Origin: Veillonellaceae bacterium
GTDB taxonomy: Bacteria; Bacillota_C; Negativicutes; UBA1444
DNA: 35,018 bases
Direction: 5' to 3'
NCBI GenBank assembly: GCA_012798135.1
Contig: JAAZNU010000045.1
Coordinates: 1-35,018, forward strand
Shown: one piece after another, positions 24,098 through 33,018 of the stretch
Layout: every line of letters starts with the position of its first letter
Numbering within the stretch: position 1 is the first letter of the stretch
Program-made: the position numbers and the translations under genes
The notes under the pieces: model-generated
Told to the model about the DNA's origin: nothing
What the model saw: only the letters and a program-made list of their open reading frames with translations
The model's database searches: none

Positions 24098-24782
24098 CCG
24101 TTTCACTTCCTTCCAGACAGGCGCCTGCCGCCACAGCGGCCAGGCAGGCAATGATGATGTACCATTTCCCCGGCAGCAAGACCGCCGCCGCCACGCTCAC
24201 AACCGCCGAGATTCCGGCCACTGCCAGACTGATCCGGTCAGTCAGGCGCGGTACCAGCAGTGCCAGAAAAGTCGCCGGCATGGCAAAGTCCAGTCCCCAG
24301 GCCAGCGGGTCGCTGATGTGGCTGCCCAAAAAAACTCCCATTGCGGTGGATATCGCCCAGGTGAAATATCCCGTGGCATTGCTGCCGAACTGGTAGTCGC
24401 GATGATAATCGCCTGTCTGGGCCCGACTGATCGTCACCGCATAGGTTTCATCCGCTATGCCAAAGCAAAGAAAAGCTTTCCACGGCAGCGGCAGCTTGCC
24501 GATATAAGGAACCAGGGAAGCGCCCATCAGCAAATGGCGCAGATTGATCAGCAAGGTCGTCAGCGTGATCATCAAGAACCCTGCACCGGCGCCAAACATG
24601 GGCAAGCTGATGAACTGAGCCGCTCCGGCAAATACCGTCAACGACATCAAAATAGTTTCCCCCGCGGTTAACCCAACCGATTTCCCGAAAATTCCGTATG
24701 CCAGCCCAAACGGAAACACCCCCAACATCAACGGCAATGTATCCCGAATGCCGGCGCGAAATTCTCCGCCGTTCCATGACAT
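24087..24782 (-). CDS. azlC: Branched-chain amino acid exporter large subunit AzlC
   Basis: A membrane protein of about 231 residues with seven to eight hydrophobic segments. Family patterns are FRAGIRDTLPLMLGVFPFGLAYG, SLTVFAGAAQFISLPM, LINLRHLLMGASLVPY and the CFGIADETYAV segment. The frame is open to 24824; the ATG at 24782 begins close to conserved sequence and has AGGAT just upstream, so it is preferred with some doubt. It is divergent from a MocR-type regulator gene 178 bases away. Confidence 0.9.
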   Translation of the reverse strand: MSWNGGEFRAGIRDTLPLMLGVFPFGLAYGIFGKSVGLTAGETILMSLTVFAGAAQFISLPMFGAGAGFLMITLTTLLINLRHLLMGASLVPYIGKLPLPWKAFLCFGIADETYAVTISRAQTGDYHRDYQFGSNATGYFTWAISTAMGVFLGSHISDPLAWGLDFAMPATFLALLVPRLTDRISLAVAGISAVVSVAAAVLLPGKWYIIIACLAAVAAGACLEGSETDAA

Positions 24783-24960
24783 ATCCTGCACCTTCCCCCT
24801 GTTTTCCCCGGACACTTTTCCCATGTCGTTCTGCCTTGGCTATCCCATACCGAAGAAACTTTTGATTTTCTCTATCTTAACCGGCAGGAATCGGGCTGTG
24901 AATATCCAATTAAACATATTCTAGATACCAATTTCATGTTATCGGGGGCTGTGATGCAAA

Positions 24961-26481
24961 ATGGATATAACCAAAACTCTTAGCGGCATTCATCTGAACG
25001 CGGCCCTGTCCCTGCCGCTATATCTCCAGATCGTGACGGCCCTGACGGTCAAGATCCAGGACTGCACCCTGCCGGCTGGCAGCAAACTGCCGCCGGAGCG
25101 GGAACTTTCCCGCCTGCTTGGCGTCAGCCGGACTACCGTGATCAACGCATACAGCCTGCTCGAGGAGCGCGGATTGGTATCCACCCGGGTCGGCAGCGGC
25201 ACCTTCGTTAGCAGCGAACCCGCCGCGACCGGTTCCCCATCGCCGACAATGCCGTGGGAACAGTTGTTCACCCCTGGCTATAAGGCGCCGCTTTCCTCCA
25301 TCATGCGCTCCATCATCGCTTCGCCCACCGCCGACGATACCATCTCGATGGCGGCCGGAATGCCGGATCCGGCATTCTATCCCGTCGACATGATCCATGC
25401 GCTGTTGGATTCCCGCCGCCATTCGCTTGACCTCGCCGACCTCGGCCTCATAGCCACTGAAGGCTACCTCCCGTTGCGCCGTTCCATCGCCGCCTGGCAA
25501 TCCCGGTTGGGCAAGACGGCTTCCCCCGAGCAAATCCTGGTCGTTTCGGGATCGCAGCAGGGACTGTTTTTGATTGTCAAGTCGTTCATTGAACCGCGGG
25601 ATTATGTTATTCTGGAATCCCCGACGTATCTGGGCGCCATTCAGGTGTTGGAAGCCGCCGGCGCCCGGTTGCTGTGTCTACCTTCGGCGGGAAAACTCGA
25701 TCTGGAAATTTTCGAAGACTATCTCATCCGGTACCGGCCCAAGTTTTTCTACACCATGTCCGACTTTCAAAACCCGACCGGCCGGGTCATGAGCCTCTCG
25801 GACCGGCAGGAACTGATCCGCCTTGCCGCCCGCCACCGCCTCGCCATTATTGAGGATGATCCGTACAGCCTACTTTACTATGGCTCGCCACCGCCGCCGT
25901 CACTCAAGCAGTTGGATACCTACGGCGGCGTCATCCATATCGGCACCTTTTCCAAAACGCTGTTCCCCGGTCTGAGAACCGGCTGGGTCCACGCCGCCGC
26001 GCCGGTCATCAACCGCCTGGCTCAGGAAAAGCAATATGTCGATCTGCATAGCCACAATCTGGCCCAACTGATCCTGCATACGTGTCTGGAGGAAAATGCC
26101 CTGACCCCACATTTGGCCAAAGTACGCCGGGAATATAAAAACCGCCGCAATGCCATGGCGGCGGCCATCCGAAAATATTGCAGCCCCGCCATGGATTTCG
26201 ACCTCGCCGAAGGCGGATTGTATCTTTGGGGACGCCTGACCCCGGCGATTTCACCGACGGAACTATTGCGCCAGGCAGCGACGCTTGGAATCTCTTTCGT
26301 TCCCGGCGATGCCTTTTACGCCCATGGCGCCGCCAGTCATGAAATCCGGCTCTGTTTCGCCACCCACGACGAAGAACGCTTGAACGAAGGCATCCGCCGG
26401 CTCGGCCGGGCCCTGGCGGCAACGGGCGCGACGGCGGCGACCTCTGTTTCACCGCCCGCGGCGGGCCGCCCGATTATTTAA
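24961..26481 (+). CDS. MocR-type transcriptional regulator (GntR winged helix plus aminotransferase fold)
   Basis: This 506-residue protein has an N-terminal winged helix (about 15-80) with LPPERELSRLLGVSRTTVINAYSLLEERGLV. A class I PLP-aminotransferase domain follows, with GSQQGLFLIVKSF, YTMSDFQNPTGRVMS, EDDPYSLLYY and the PLP-lysine motif FSKTLFPGLRTGW (Lys near 332). MocR proteins use PLP or an amino-acid adduct as a signal. Divergence from azlCD suggests it controls amino-acid export. The ribosome site is weak (GGGGG about 13 bases upstream). A short low-complexity Ala/Thr tail ends the protein. Confidence 0.92.
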   Translation: MDITKTLSGIHLNAALSLPLYLQIVTALTVKIQDCTLPAGSKLPPERELSRLLGVSRTTVINAYSLLEERGLVSTRVGSGTFVSSEPAATGSPSPTMPWEQLFTPGYKAPLSSIMRSIIASPTADDTISMAAGMPDPAFYPVDMIHALLDSRRHSLDLADLGLIATEGYLPLRRSIAAWQSRLGKTASPEQILVVSGSQQGLFLIVKSFIEPRDYVILESPTYLGAIQVLEAAGARLLCLPSAGKLDLEIFEDYLIRYRPKFFYTMSDFQNPTGRVMSLSDRQELIRLAARHRLAIIEDDPYSLLYYGSPPPPSLKQLDTYGGVIHIGTFSKTLFPGLRTGWVHAAAPVINRLAQEKQYVDLHSHNLAQLILHTCLEENALTPHLAKVRREYKNRRNAMAAAIRKYCSPAMDFDLAEGGLYLWGRLTPAISPTELLRQAATLGISFVPGDAFYAHGAASHEIRLCFATHDEERLNEGIRRLGRALAATGATAATSVSPPAAGRPII

Positions 26482-26500
26482 TCACGACAAGGAGTGTACC

Positions 26501-28687
26501 ATGAAACTTGCTGAAATTCCTGCCATGATCGCCCGCGAACTCGGTGTCCGACCGCAGCAAACCGCGGCGGTGATCGAACTGCTCGACGGCGGCAATACCG
26601 TCCCGTTTATCGCCCGCTATCGCAAAGAAGCCACCGGCAACCTTGACGAGGAACAAATCCGTTCCATTGACGAGCGGATGCAATACCTCCGCAACGTCGG
26701 CAAACGTCAGGAGGAAATTCGTTCCGCAATCGAAGCCCAGGGCAAATTAACTGCCGAATTGGCAGCAGCCATCGAAGCTGCCCAGAAGCTGCAGGAGCTC
26801 GAAGACCTGTATCTGCCGTTCCGCCCCAAGAAAAGAACCCGGGCCCAGATCGCCCGGGAAAAAGGCCTGGAACCCCTGGCGGAACGGATGTTGGCCCAGG
26901 CCGATCCGACTGCCGCCGACCGTCTGGCTGTCGCAGCCGGATTCATCAATGCCGAAACCGGCGTGGAAGATGCGGCAGCCGCTTTGGCCGGCGCCCGGGA
27001 CATTGTCGCCGAAACCATCGCCGAGCGGGCGAACCTGCGGACGCTGCTGCGGCGCGAAATTTGGAAGACCGCCGCTTTGTCGACGGCTTTGGCCGTACCG
27101 GACAATGAGGCCCCCGAATTCCTGAACTACAAGGAATACCGGGAGGCTGTCAATCATATGCCTTCCCACCGTATTCTCGCCGTCAATCGCGGTGAAACAA
27201 AAAAAGCGCTCAAGGTCCATTTTGAAATTCCCCAGGAGAGTCTAACCGAGTTGGTTTTCCGCGCAGTTTTCGTTGCCCCCTCGCTGTGGCAACCCGACAT
27301 CGGCGAAGCTGTTCAGGACAGCTGCAAACGGCTGTTGTTCCCTGCCATGGAGCGCGAGGTTCGCAGTCTCCTGACCGAGAATGCCGAAAAACAGGCCATT
27401 CATCTATTCGGGCGCAATCTGCGGCAACTCCTGCTGATACCGCCGCTGGCCGGGCACACGGTGTTGGGGCTGGATCCGGGATATCGGACCGGCTGCAAGG
27501 CGACCATCGTCAACCCCCAGGGCAGCGTCCTGGACACCGCCGTCTTTTATCTGACGCACAGCGCCGCCCAGCGCGAGGCCTCCGCCAAACTGATGCTGGA
27601 ACTCATCCGCCGCCACAATGTGACACTGGCCGCGATCGGCAACGGCACCGCCTCGTATGAAACGGAAGAATTCCTGGCCGGATTGATCCGTGACCATTCC
27701 CTGTCCCTGCATTACGTGATTGCCAACGAAGCCGGCGCCTCCGTCTATTCCGCCTCCAAACTTGCCAAGGAGGAACTTCCAGACCTCGATGTCACGCTAC
27801 GGGGCGCCGTGTCCATCGCCCGGCGGGTTCAGGATCCCCTGGCGGAACTCGTCAAAATCGAACCCAAAGCCATCGGCGTCGGCCAATATCAGCATGATGT
27901 CGATCAGAAAGAGTTGCTGCAAGCCCTCGACGGAGTCGTCGAGTCGGCGGTCAACCATGTCGGCGTCGATCTCAACACCGCTTCCGTCGAGCTATTGCGA
28001 CATGTCGCCGGGATTCAGGGCCCCGTCGCCAAAAACATCGTCGCTTGGCGGGACGCCAACGGCCGCTTTTCCCGGCGCAAGGAACTGCTGAAAATCCCCC
28101 GCCTCGGGCCGGCCGCTTTCACGCAGTGCGCCGGATTTCTGCGAATCGCGGCGGCGGCGGACCCGCTGGACAACACGCCGGTCCATCCCGAGTCCTACGC
28201 GTTGGCGGAAATGCTCTTGACCCGGCTGGGGTTTGGCAAAGCCGATTTGACGGAACGCACCCGCCTGCCGCAACTGCAGGCCGCGCTCAAAACAGTCGAC
28301 GCTGCGGCGCTGGCCCGGGAACTGAACGCCGGTGAACCGACGGTGCGGGATATCCTGGACGCGCTCGCCAAGCCGGGCCGCGACCCCCGGGAAGACCTGC
28401 CGCCACCGCTGACCCGTAAAAACATCGTCCACCTGGCGGATCTCCTACCTGGGACCCTTGTCAAAGGGACGGTTCATAACGTGACCGATTTCGGCGCTTT
28501 CGTCGATATCGGCCTAAAAATCAACGGCCTGCTGCATCGTTCCGAACTGAGCAACAAGCCGTTCCGACATCCGCTGGACATCGTATCCGTCGGCGACATT
28601 GTGGAAGTCGTCATTCTGAGTGTCGATGCGGCGCGCAACCGGATCGCCCTCAGCCTGAAACAAGTTCCGGCCAAATCCGGGAGGTAA
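26501..28687 (+). CDS. tex: Tex family RNA-binding transcription accessory protein
   Basis: This 728-residue cytoplasmic protein has the complete Tex architecture: an N-terminal helical region with TVPFIARYRKEATGNLDEEQIR, a YqgF/RNase H-like domain starting VLGLDPGYRTGCK near 325, a helix-hairpin-helix region (NTASVELLRHVAGI and LLKIPRLGPAAF) and a C-terminal S1 domain (GTVHNVTDFGAFVDIGLKINGLLH). It binds nucleic acid and influences transcription. ATG start after AAGGAG, 19 bases behind the mocR stop. Confidence 0.96.
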   Translation: MKLAEIPAMIARELGVRPQQTAAVIELLDGGNTVPFIARYRKEATGNLDEEQIRSIDERMQYLRNVGKRQEEIRSAIEAQGKLTAELAAAIEAAQKLQELEDLYLPFRPKKRTRAQIAREKGLEPLAERMLAQADPTAADRLAVAAGFINAETGVEDAAAALAGARDIVAETIAERANLRTLLRREIWKTAALSTALAVPDNEAPEFLNYKEYREAVNHMPSHRILAVNRGETKKALKVHFEIPQESLTELVFRAVFVAPSLWQPDIGEAVQDSCKRLLFPAMEREVRSLLTENAEKQAIHLFGRNLRQLLLIPPLAGHTVLGLDPGYRTGCKATIVNPQGSVLDTAVFYLTHSAAQREASAKLMLELIRRHNVTLAAIGNGTASYETEEFLAGLIRDHSLSLHYVIANEAGASVYSASKLAKEELPDLDVTLRGAVSIARRVQDPLAELVKIEPKAIGVGQYQHDVDQKELLQALDGVVESAVNHVGVDLNTASVELLRHVAGIQGPVAKNIVAWRDANGRFSRRKELLKIPRLGPAAFTQCAGFLRIAAAADPLDNTPVHPESYALAEMLLTRLGFGKADLTERTRLPQLQAALKTVDAAALARELNAGEPTVRDILDALAKPGRDPREDLPPPLTRKNIVHLADLLPGTLVKGTVHNVTDFGAFVDIGLKINGLLHRSELSNKPFRHPLDIVSVGDIVEVVILSVDAARNRIALSLKQVPAKSGR

Positions 28688-28695
28688 CGCAATTC

Positions 28696-29310
28696 ATGTG
28701 GCTGTTTGCTGTCGCCGGACTGTCATTGGGTTTCTCGGCCGGAATATCACCGGGTCCGCTGTTTGCCATGGTCATCGCGCAAACCTTGCGGTTTGGCTTG
28801 GGCGAAGGGCTGAAAACCGCGATTTCGCCGCTGCTGACCGACATTCCCATCATCTTCTTGTCGGTCGCCCTGTTGGCCGGAATGTCCGGCTACCAAAATC
28901 TTCTGGGGCTGATTTCGCTGGCGGGGGGGCTGTTTTTACTGCACATGGCCTACGCCAGCTTCTCTCCCGGCCGGATCGAGACGCCACCAGCCGCAACAGC
29001 GCTGGGCTCGTTGTTCAAAGGCGCGCTTGTCAACGCCCTCAGCCCACACCCTTACCTATTCTGGATCATGGTCGGCGGCCCGATCATTCTAAACGCCCGA
29101 ACCCAGGGCTGGGACAATGTCTTATGTTTTGTGGCCGGGTTCTATCTCGCCCTGATCGGCTCAAAAATCGGCCTTGCTTTATTGGTGAACCGTTCTCGGC
29201 GTTTTCTGCAAGGCAAAGCCTACCTAGTCCTGATGAAAATCATGGGCACGGTGTTGCTCTTGTTCGCTTTCCTCCTGTTAAACGAAGGCGTCCGCCTCTT
29301 GATTCGTTAA
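28696..29310 (+). CDS. LysE/RhtB family amino-acid exporter
   Basis: This 204-residue membrane protein has about six hydrophobic segments and the LysE N-terminal motif GFSAGISPGPLFAMVIAQTL. KGALVNALSPHPYLFWIMVGGP is the conserved middle. It exports amino acids or similar small metabolites; the substrate is unknown. The ribosome site GGGAGG overlaps the tex stop region, so the two genes are probably co-transcribed. It converges with the DUF6506 gene with 12 bases between. Confidence 0.9.
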   Translation: MWLFAVAGLSLGFSAGISPGPLFAMVIAQTLRFGLGEGLKTAISPLLTDIPIIFLSVALLAGMSGYQNLLGLISLAGGLFLLHMAYASFSPGRIETPPAATALGSLFKGALVNALSPHPYLFWIMVGGPIILNARTQGWDNVLCFVAGFYLALIGSKIGLALLVNRSRRFLQGKAYLVLMKIMGTVLLLFAFLLLNEGVRLLIR

Positions 29311-29322
29311 TCCGAACACGAT

Positions 29323-29628
29323 TCAGCGGAAGATTGCGTCGCCGCTTTTGAAGCCGAGGCCGGGGTGCGAATCAAACCGGACTACGCCGACAACCGCCTT
29401 CCCGGCGGCAGCCTTGTTTACCGCGGCAACGCCCTCGATCCCGAACCCGCCGCACAGTTCGATGGCGGTGACGCCCTGCGCCGTCAACTCGGCCACAACC
29501 TGCAGGGCTGCCGAATAATTACTCACTCCCACCGTGATCAAGTCCACGTTCGGTGTGTGGATGACCGACCGGTGTTGGGCCGGATCGGCGCCCGGCGCCA
29601 CGAATAGAAACGCCGCTTTCAGTGTCAT
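29323..29628 (-). CDS. DUF6506 family protein
   Basis: A soluble protein of 101 residues beginning MTLKAAFLFVAPGADPAQHRSVI, with a middle GVSNYSAALQVVAELTAQGVTAIELCGGFG and a Gly-rich end. I recall this pattern as DUF6506, function unknown. The ATG at 29628 has GGAGG eight bases upstream; the longer upstream frame runs into acoC. It is the last gene of the acetoin operon, placed behind a hairpin that could reduce its expression. Confidence 0.75.
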   Translation of the reverse strand: MTLKAAFLFVAPGADPAQHRSVIHTPNVDLITVGVSNYSAALQVVAELTAQGVTAIELCGGFGIEGVAAVNKAAAGKAVVGVVRFDSHPGLGFKSGDAIFR

Positions 29629-29663
29629 TGCAAAATCCTCCCTGTTCGAAATTCGGTGGACAA

Positions 29664-29706
29664 AAGATCCCTGCCAGCGTCTACAGCAACGCCAGGCAGG
29701 GATCTT
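29664..29706 (-). terminator. Hairpin over the acoC stop codon, probable weak terminator
   Basis: On the minus strand AAGATCCCTGCC pairs perfectly with GGCAGGGATCTT across a 19-base loop that contains the acoC stop. TTTT follows (two T inside the stem). The short T-tract suggests partial read-through to the DUF6506 gene. Confidence 0.6.
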
Positions 29707-30910
29707 CCATGAGATCAATCACGACTTTCAGAAATTCCGCGGCCGGCGTGCCATCAATGATCCGATGATCAAACGACAGCGATACCCCCAGCATCGGCCG
29801 GATAACGATCTGGCCATCACGCACGACCGGGGTGTCGGCAATCCGGCCGATGCCGAGAATGCCGGCTTCCGGTTGGTTGAGAATCGGTGTGAACCAGTCC
29901 ACGGAGTGGAAAGTGCCGACATTGGTAACGGTGAACGTTCCTCCCCGCATTTCTTCGAGGGATAGCTGCCCGGTCCGGGCTTTTTGGGCCAGCTGCCGAA
30001 TTTCCCGACTGATGGCCGTCAGCGCCTTCGAGTCGGCATTCCGGACCACCGGAACAACCAACCCGTTTTCCAGGGCCACCGCCACGCCAATGCAAGGTTC
30101 CGGATACTGCCGGATCTGCTCCCCCATCAGGGCAACATTCATATTGGGCCGCAATTTCAAAGCTCTGGCGACGATTTTCACTACGATGTCGGTAAGGGAG
30201 AGTCGCTCGTCTTCATTCTGCCGGCCGGCCTGCCGCAGCTTCAGCATGGCCGTCGCGTCAACGCTCACGTGGTAATCCACCTTGGGGGAAACCGTCCAGC
30301 TCTGCGCCATATGGTCGCCGATTACCCGACGCAGCCCCGCATAGGGCACTGCGGCGAATTCCGGCGGGCCGAATGATTCTGGCTCCGCCGGCGACGGCCG
30401 GGGTGAAACAGTTTCTTTTGTTGCGGCTGCGGCGATAGCGGCTTCGACATCTTCCTTGACAATCCTTCCGGATGGCCCGCTGCCGTCGATCCTGGACCAG
30501 TTCAGGCCATGTTCTTCCGCCAGCTTTCGGGCCAGCGGCGAGATCCTGATTTTCTCCTCGCCGCTTTTGGGCGTCCCGGCGGACGCTGCCGGCAACGGGC
30601 GCGGCATTTCCGAAGGCTGTTCCTGCACCATCCCTGCCGCAGCGACGGGCAACGCTGCCCGATATTCCTCCCCGACGCCTCCCATAGCTCCCAAAACAGC
30701 GCCGACCGGCAGTTCCGCCCCTTCCCGGGCGATTATTTTCAATAAAACTCCGTCGTTTGGCGATTCAATGACATTCGTGATCTTGTCCGTCATAATTTCC
30801 AACAAAGCTTCGCCCTGTTTCACCGGACTTCCTTCCGAAACCAGCCATCGACCGACTTTTCCCGTGGTCATGGTCAACCCCAGTTTGGGCATTGTAATTT
30901 CTCTCGCCAT
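29681..30910 (-). CDS. acoC: Acetoin dehydrogenase E2, dihydrolipoamide acetyltransferase AcoC
   Basis: This 409-residue enzyme transfers the acetyl group from E1 to CoA. Domains: lipoyl domain 1-78 with lipoylated Lys43 in TDKITNV, an Ala/Pro linker, a peripheral-subunit-binding domain near 125-165 (ISPLARKLAEEHGL, GSGPSGRIVKEDV) and the catalytic domain with DHRIIDG near 385. The frame starts 10 codons earlier, but the ATG at 30910 with GGAG behind it begins the conserved lipoyl domain. It follows acoX by 45 bases. Confidence 0.92.
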   Translation of the reverse strand: MAREITMPKLGLTMTTGKVGRWLVSEGSPVKQGEALLEIMTDKITNVIESPNDGVLLKIIAREGAELPVGAVLGAMGGVGEEYRAALPVAAAGMVQEQPSEMPRPLPAASAGTPKSGEEKIRISPLARKLAEEHGLNWSRIDGSGPSGRIVKEDVEAAIAAAATKETVSPRPSPAEPESFGPPEFAAVPYAGLRRVIGDHMAQSWTVSPKVDYHVSVDATAMLKLRQAGRQNEDERLSLTDIVVKIVARALKLRPNMNVALMGEQIRQYPEPCIGVAVALENGLVVPVVRNADSKALTAISREIRQLAQKARTGQLSLEEMRGGTFTVTNVGTFHSVDWFTPILNQPEAGILGIGRIADTPVVRDGQIVIRPMLGVSLSFDHRIIDGTPAAEFLKVVIDLMEDPCLALL

Positions 30911-30955
30911 ATCCCTGCGCTCCTTTAATTCCGTACTCATCGGCCTGTCCGATCC

Positions 30956-31948
30956 TCAACGCCGGAAATACCCCCGAGCCGCGGCTTCCGCCAGGGCGGC
31001 CTTGATGTCCACAAGCACCGGGCCTTCCCCAGTCAGGCGGATATCCATCCCAACTTCGGCCCCGACTTCGATTTCCCGTTCGCCGTCCACCGCAATCAGG
31101 CAGGGCGTTCGAACAATCTCCACTGCCTCGCCGATTTGGATTTCCCGCGTCTTGCCGAAGGGAACCGGAACGATCAGTCCCGGGGCGATCGGCGCCAAAA
31201 CAGTGGAGGTCGGCCTTGCGCAATCTATGGCCAGTCCTTTCCACTCAAAAGGACCGACCGGCGATATCTGCCCGCCGATGGAAGAAATCCCGATGTTGTG
31301 GGGTTCTCCCCGCGTCAGCACGATCTGGCGTATCCCCTCCACATTCCACACGGCCCGGGAACCGATAAATCGGCTATCCAAAACAACCGCGTCGACCAGT
31401 GCGATATCCACCGGCCGATGGTTCTTTTCAATGACCAGCTTTTTCGTCCGGCACCGCACACCGGACGAAGTAGCCGCACCCGCCGCCACGACGCCGGCGG
31501 CGAGGCCGGCGACGGTCCCCTCGACCATCACGGAAAACACGTTGTTGGTGCCGGTGGAAACCGGAATCAGCGGAACGTCACCGCACTCCTTCGCCACCAT
31601 CCGGTTGGTGCCGTCGCCACCCAACGTAACGATGCAGTCCACGCCGCTTTCCGCCATCGTCGCGGCCGCCGCCGCCGAATCGATCTGTGTGCCGGTCAGA
31701 CAAATGTCGGCCGGCCGGATTTCCAGCGGCAACGGTTGCGTCCGACTCAGTCCCTCCGCCGCCTGCCGGACGATCCCGAAATAATCCGGCATGAAGAACA
31801 CCTGCCGTGTTTGGGCGGCGACCAGCCCCAACAGGATACGGCGCACGATATTGACTTTTTCCTGATTGTCAAAGACCGTGCCATAAGCGACCAGGCGACG
31901 GATATCCCGACCGGAGGCCGGGTTGGCAATAATCCCGACTGTGTTCAT
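30956..31948 (-). CDS. acoX: AcoX, NAD-kinase-like acetoin catabolism protein
   Basis: This 330-residue protein belongs to the ATP-NAD kinase/AcoX family. It starts TVGIIANPASGRDIRRLV and has GGDGTN at 110-115 and STGTNN near 131-136, the nucleotide-binding motifs. It occurs in acetoin operons, but its biochemical role there is not settled. The frame extends upstream; the ATG at 31948 starts exactly at the conserved N-terminus although its ribosome site is weak. Presence of acoX is the best evidence that this is an acetoin rather than pyruvate dehydrogenase operon. Confidence 0.9.
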   Translation of the reverse strand: MNTVGIIANPASGRDIRRLVAYGTVFDNQEKVNIVRRILLGLVAAQTRQVFFMPDYFGIVRQAAEGLSRTQPLPLEIRPADICLTGTQIDSAAAAATMAESGVDCIVTLGGDGTNRMVAKECGDVPLIPVSTGTNNVFSVMVEGTVAGLAAGVVAAGAATSSGVRCRTKKLVIEKNHRPVDIALVDAVVLDSRFIGSRAVWNVEGIRQIVLTRGEPHNIGISSIGGQISPVGPFEWKGLAIDCARPTSTVLAPIAPGLIVPVPFGKTREIQIGEAVEIVRTPCLIAVDGEREIEVGAEVGMDIRLTGEGPVLVDIKAALAEAAARGYFRR

Positions 31949-32022
31949 GAGCGATGTACCCCGCACATTCCAGGCTGCCGCGGGCGGGCCATCGATCCGG
32001 CCTGCCCGCGGCGCACTCCGGG

Positions 32023-32991
32023 TCAAAACAGGCTTTTGACGGTCTGGACGATACTGTCGACGCTGGGCACATAAGCGGCTTCCAAAGTCGGCGAGAAGGG
32101 GACCGGCGTGTCCGGCGCCGTAACCCGCTTGATTGGGCTGTCCAGCAGATCGAAGCCCTCGTCGGCGACGATCGCGGCGATTTCTCCCGCATAACCGCCC
32201 GTCTTCACCGCTTCATGCACGATCACCAGTTTGTTGGTCTTGCCCAGCGAATGCAAAATGCTCGCCTTGTCCAATGGCACCAAGGTTCGCGGATCCAGCA
32301 CCTCGGCGCTGATCCCTTCTTTGGCCAGAATCTCCGCCGCCGCCAACGCCTTTTGCGCCATCCAGGACCAGGCGACGATGGTGACATCCGTCCCCTGCCG
32401 CATGATCGACGCTTTGCCGAGCGGCACGAGGTATTCGTCTTCCGGCACGTCGCCACTGATTCCCAGCAGTTGCTTGTGCTCAATGAACAGCACCGGGTTG
32501 TTGTCCCGGATCGCCGAAGCCATCAGCCCTTTGGCGTCGGCCGGCGTCGACGGCATGACCGTTTTCAGACCGGGGATATGGGTAAACCAGGCTTCCATGG
32601 ATTGGGAATGCTGGGCCGCCGCCGCCACCCCAGCGCCGGCGATCGTTTTGACCACCAGGGGAACTTTCGCCTTGCCGCCAAACATATAGCGCATCTTTAC
32701 CGCCTGGTTGAACAACTCGTCCATGCAAACCCCCATGAAATCAACGAACATGATTTCGGCAATCGGCCGGAGACCGGCCGCGGCCGCGCCGACAGAAGAA
32801 CCGATGATCGCCGTTTCGCTGATCGGCGTATCCACGATCCGCCCCGGAAATTCATCGATCAAGCCGGCGGTCACGCCAAAACAGCCGCCAAATTTGCCAA
32901 CATCCTCGCCGCAAAGATAAACAGCCGGATCCCGCTTCATTTCGACCCGGATCCCATCACGTATTGCCTCCGCATAGGTCATTTTTTTCAT
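32023..32991 (-). CDS. acoB: Acetoin dehydrogenase E1 beta subunit AcoB
   Basis: This 322-residue transketolase-like beta subunit completes the TPP site with AcoA. Diagnostic stretches are CGEDVGKFGGCFGVTAGL, DTPISETAIIGSSVGAAAAGLRPIAEIMFVDF, QHSQSMEAWFTHIPGLKTVMPSTPADAKGL and a C-terminal EVLDPRTLVPLD. A GTG nine bases further upstream also opens the frame, but its ribosome site would be too close; the ATG at 32991 fits better. It follows acoA by 27 bases. Confidence 0.93.
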   Translation of the reverse strand: MKKMTYAEAIRDGIRVEMKRDPAVYLCGEDVGKFGGCFGVTAGLIDEFPGRIVDTPISETAIIGSSVGAAAAGLRPIAEIMFVDFMGVCMDELFNQAVKMRYMFGGKAKVPLVVKTIAGAGVAAAAQHSQSMEAWFTHIPGLKTVMPSTPADAKGLMASAIRDNNPVLFIEHKQLLGISGDVPEDEYLVPLGKASIMRQGTDVTIVAWSWMAQKALAAAEILAKEGISAEVLDPRTLVPLDKASILHSLGKTNKLVIVHEAVKTGGYAGEIAAIVADEGFDLLDSPIKRVTAPDTPVPFSPTLEAAYVPSVDSIVQTVKSLF

Positions 32992-33018
32992 CTTCGCCAC
33001 CCTTTCCGAATTACTCGC

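Noticed and set aside
27992..28432. Antisense open frames within tex
   Set aside because: They lie opposite conserved HhH and S1 regions and show no family resemblance.
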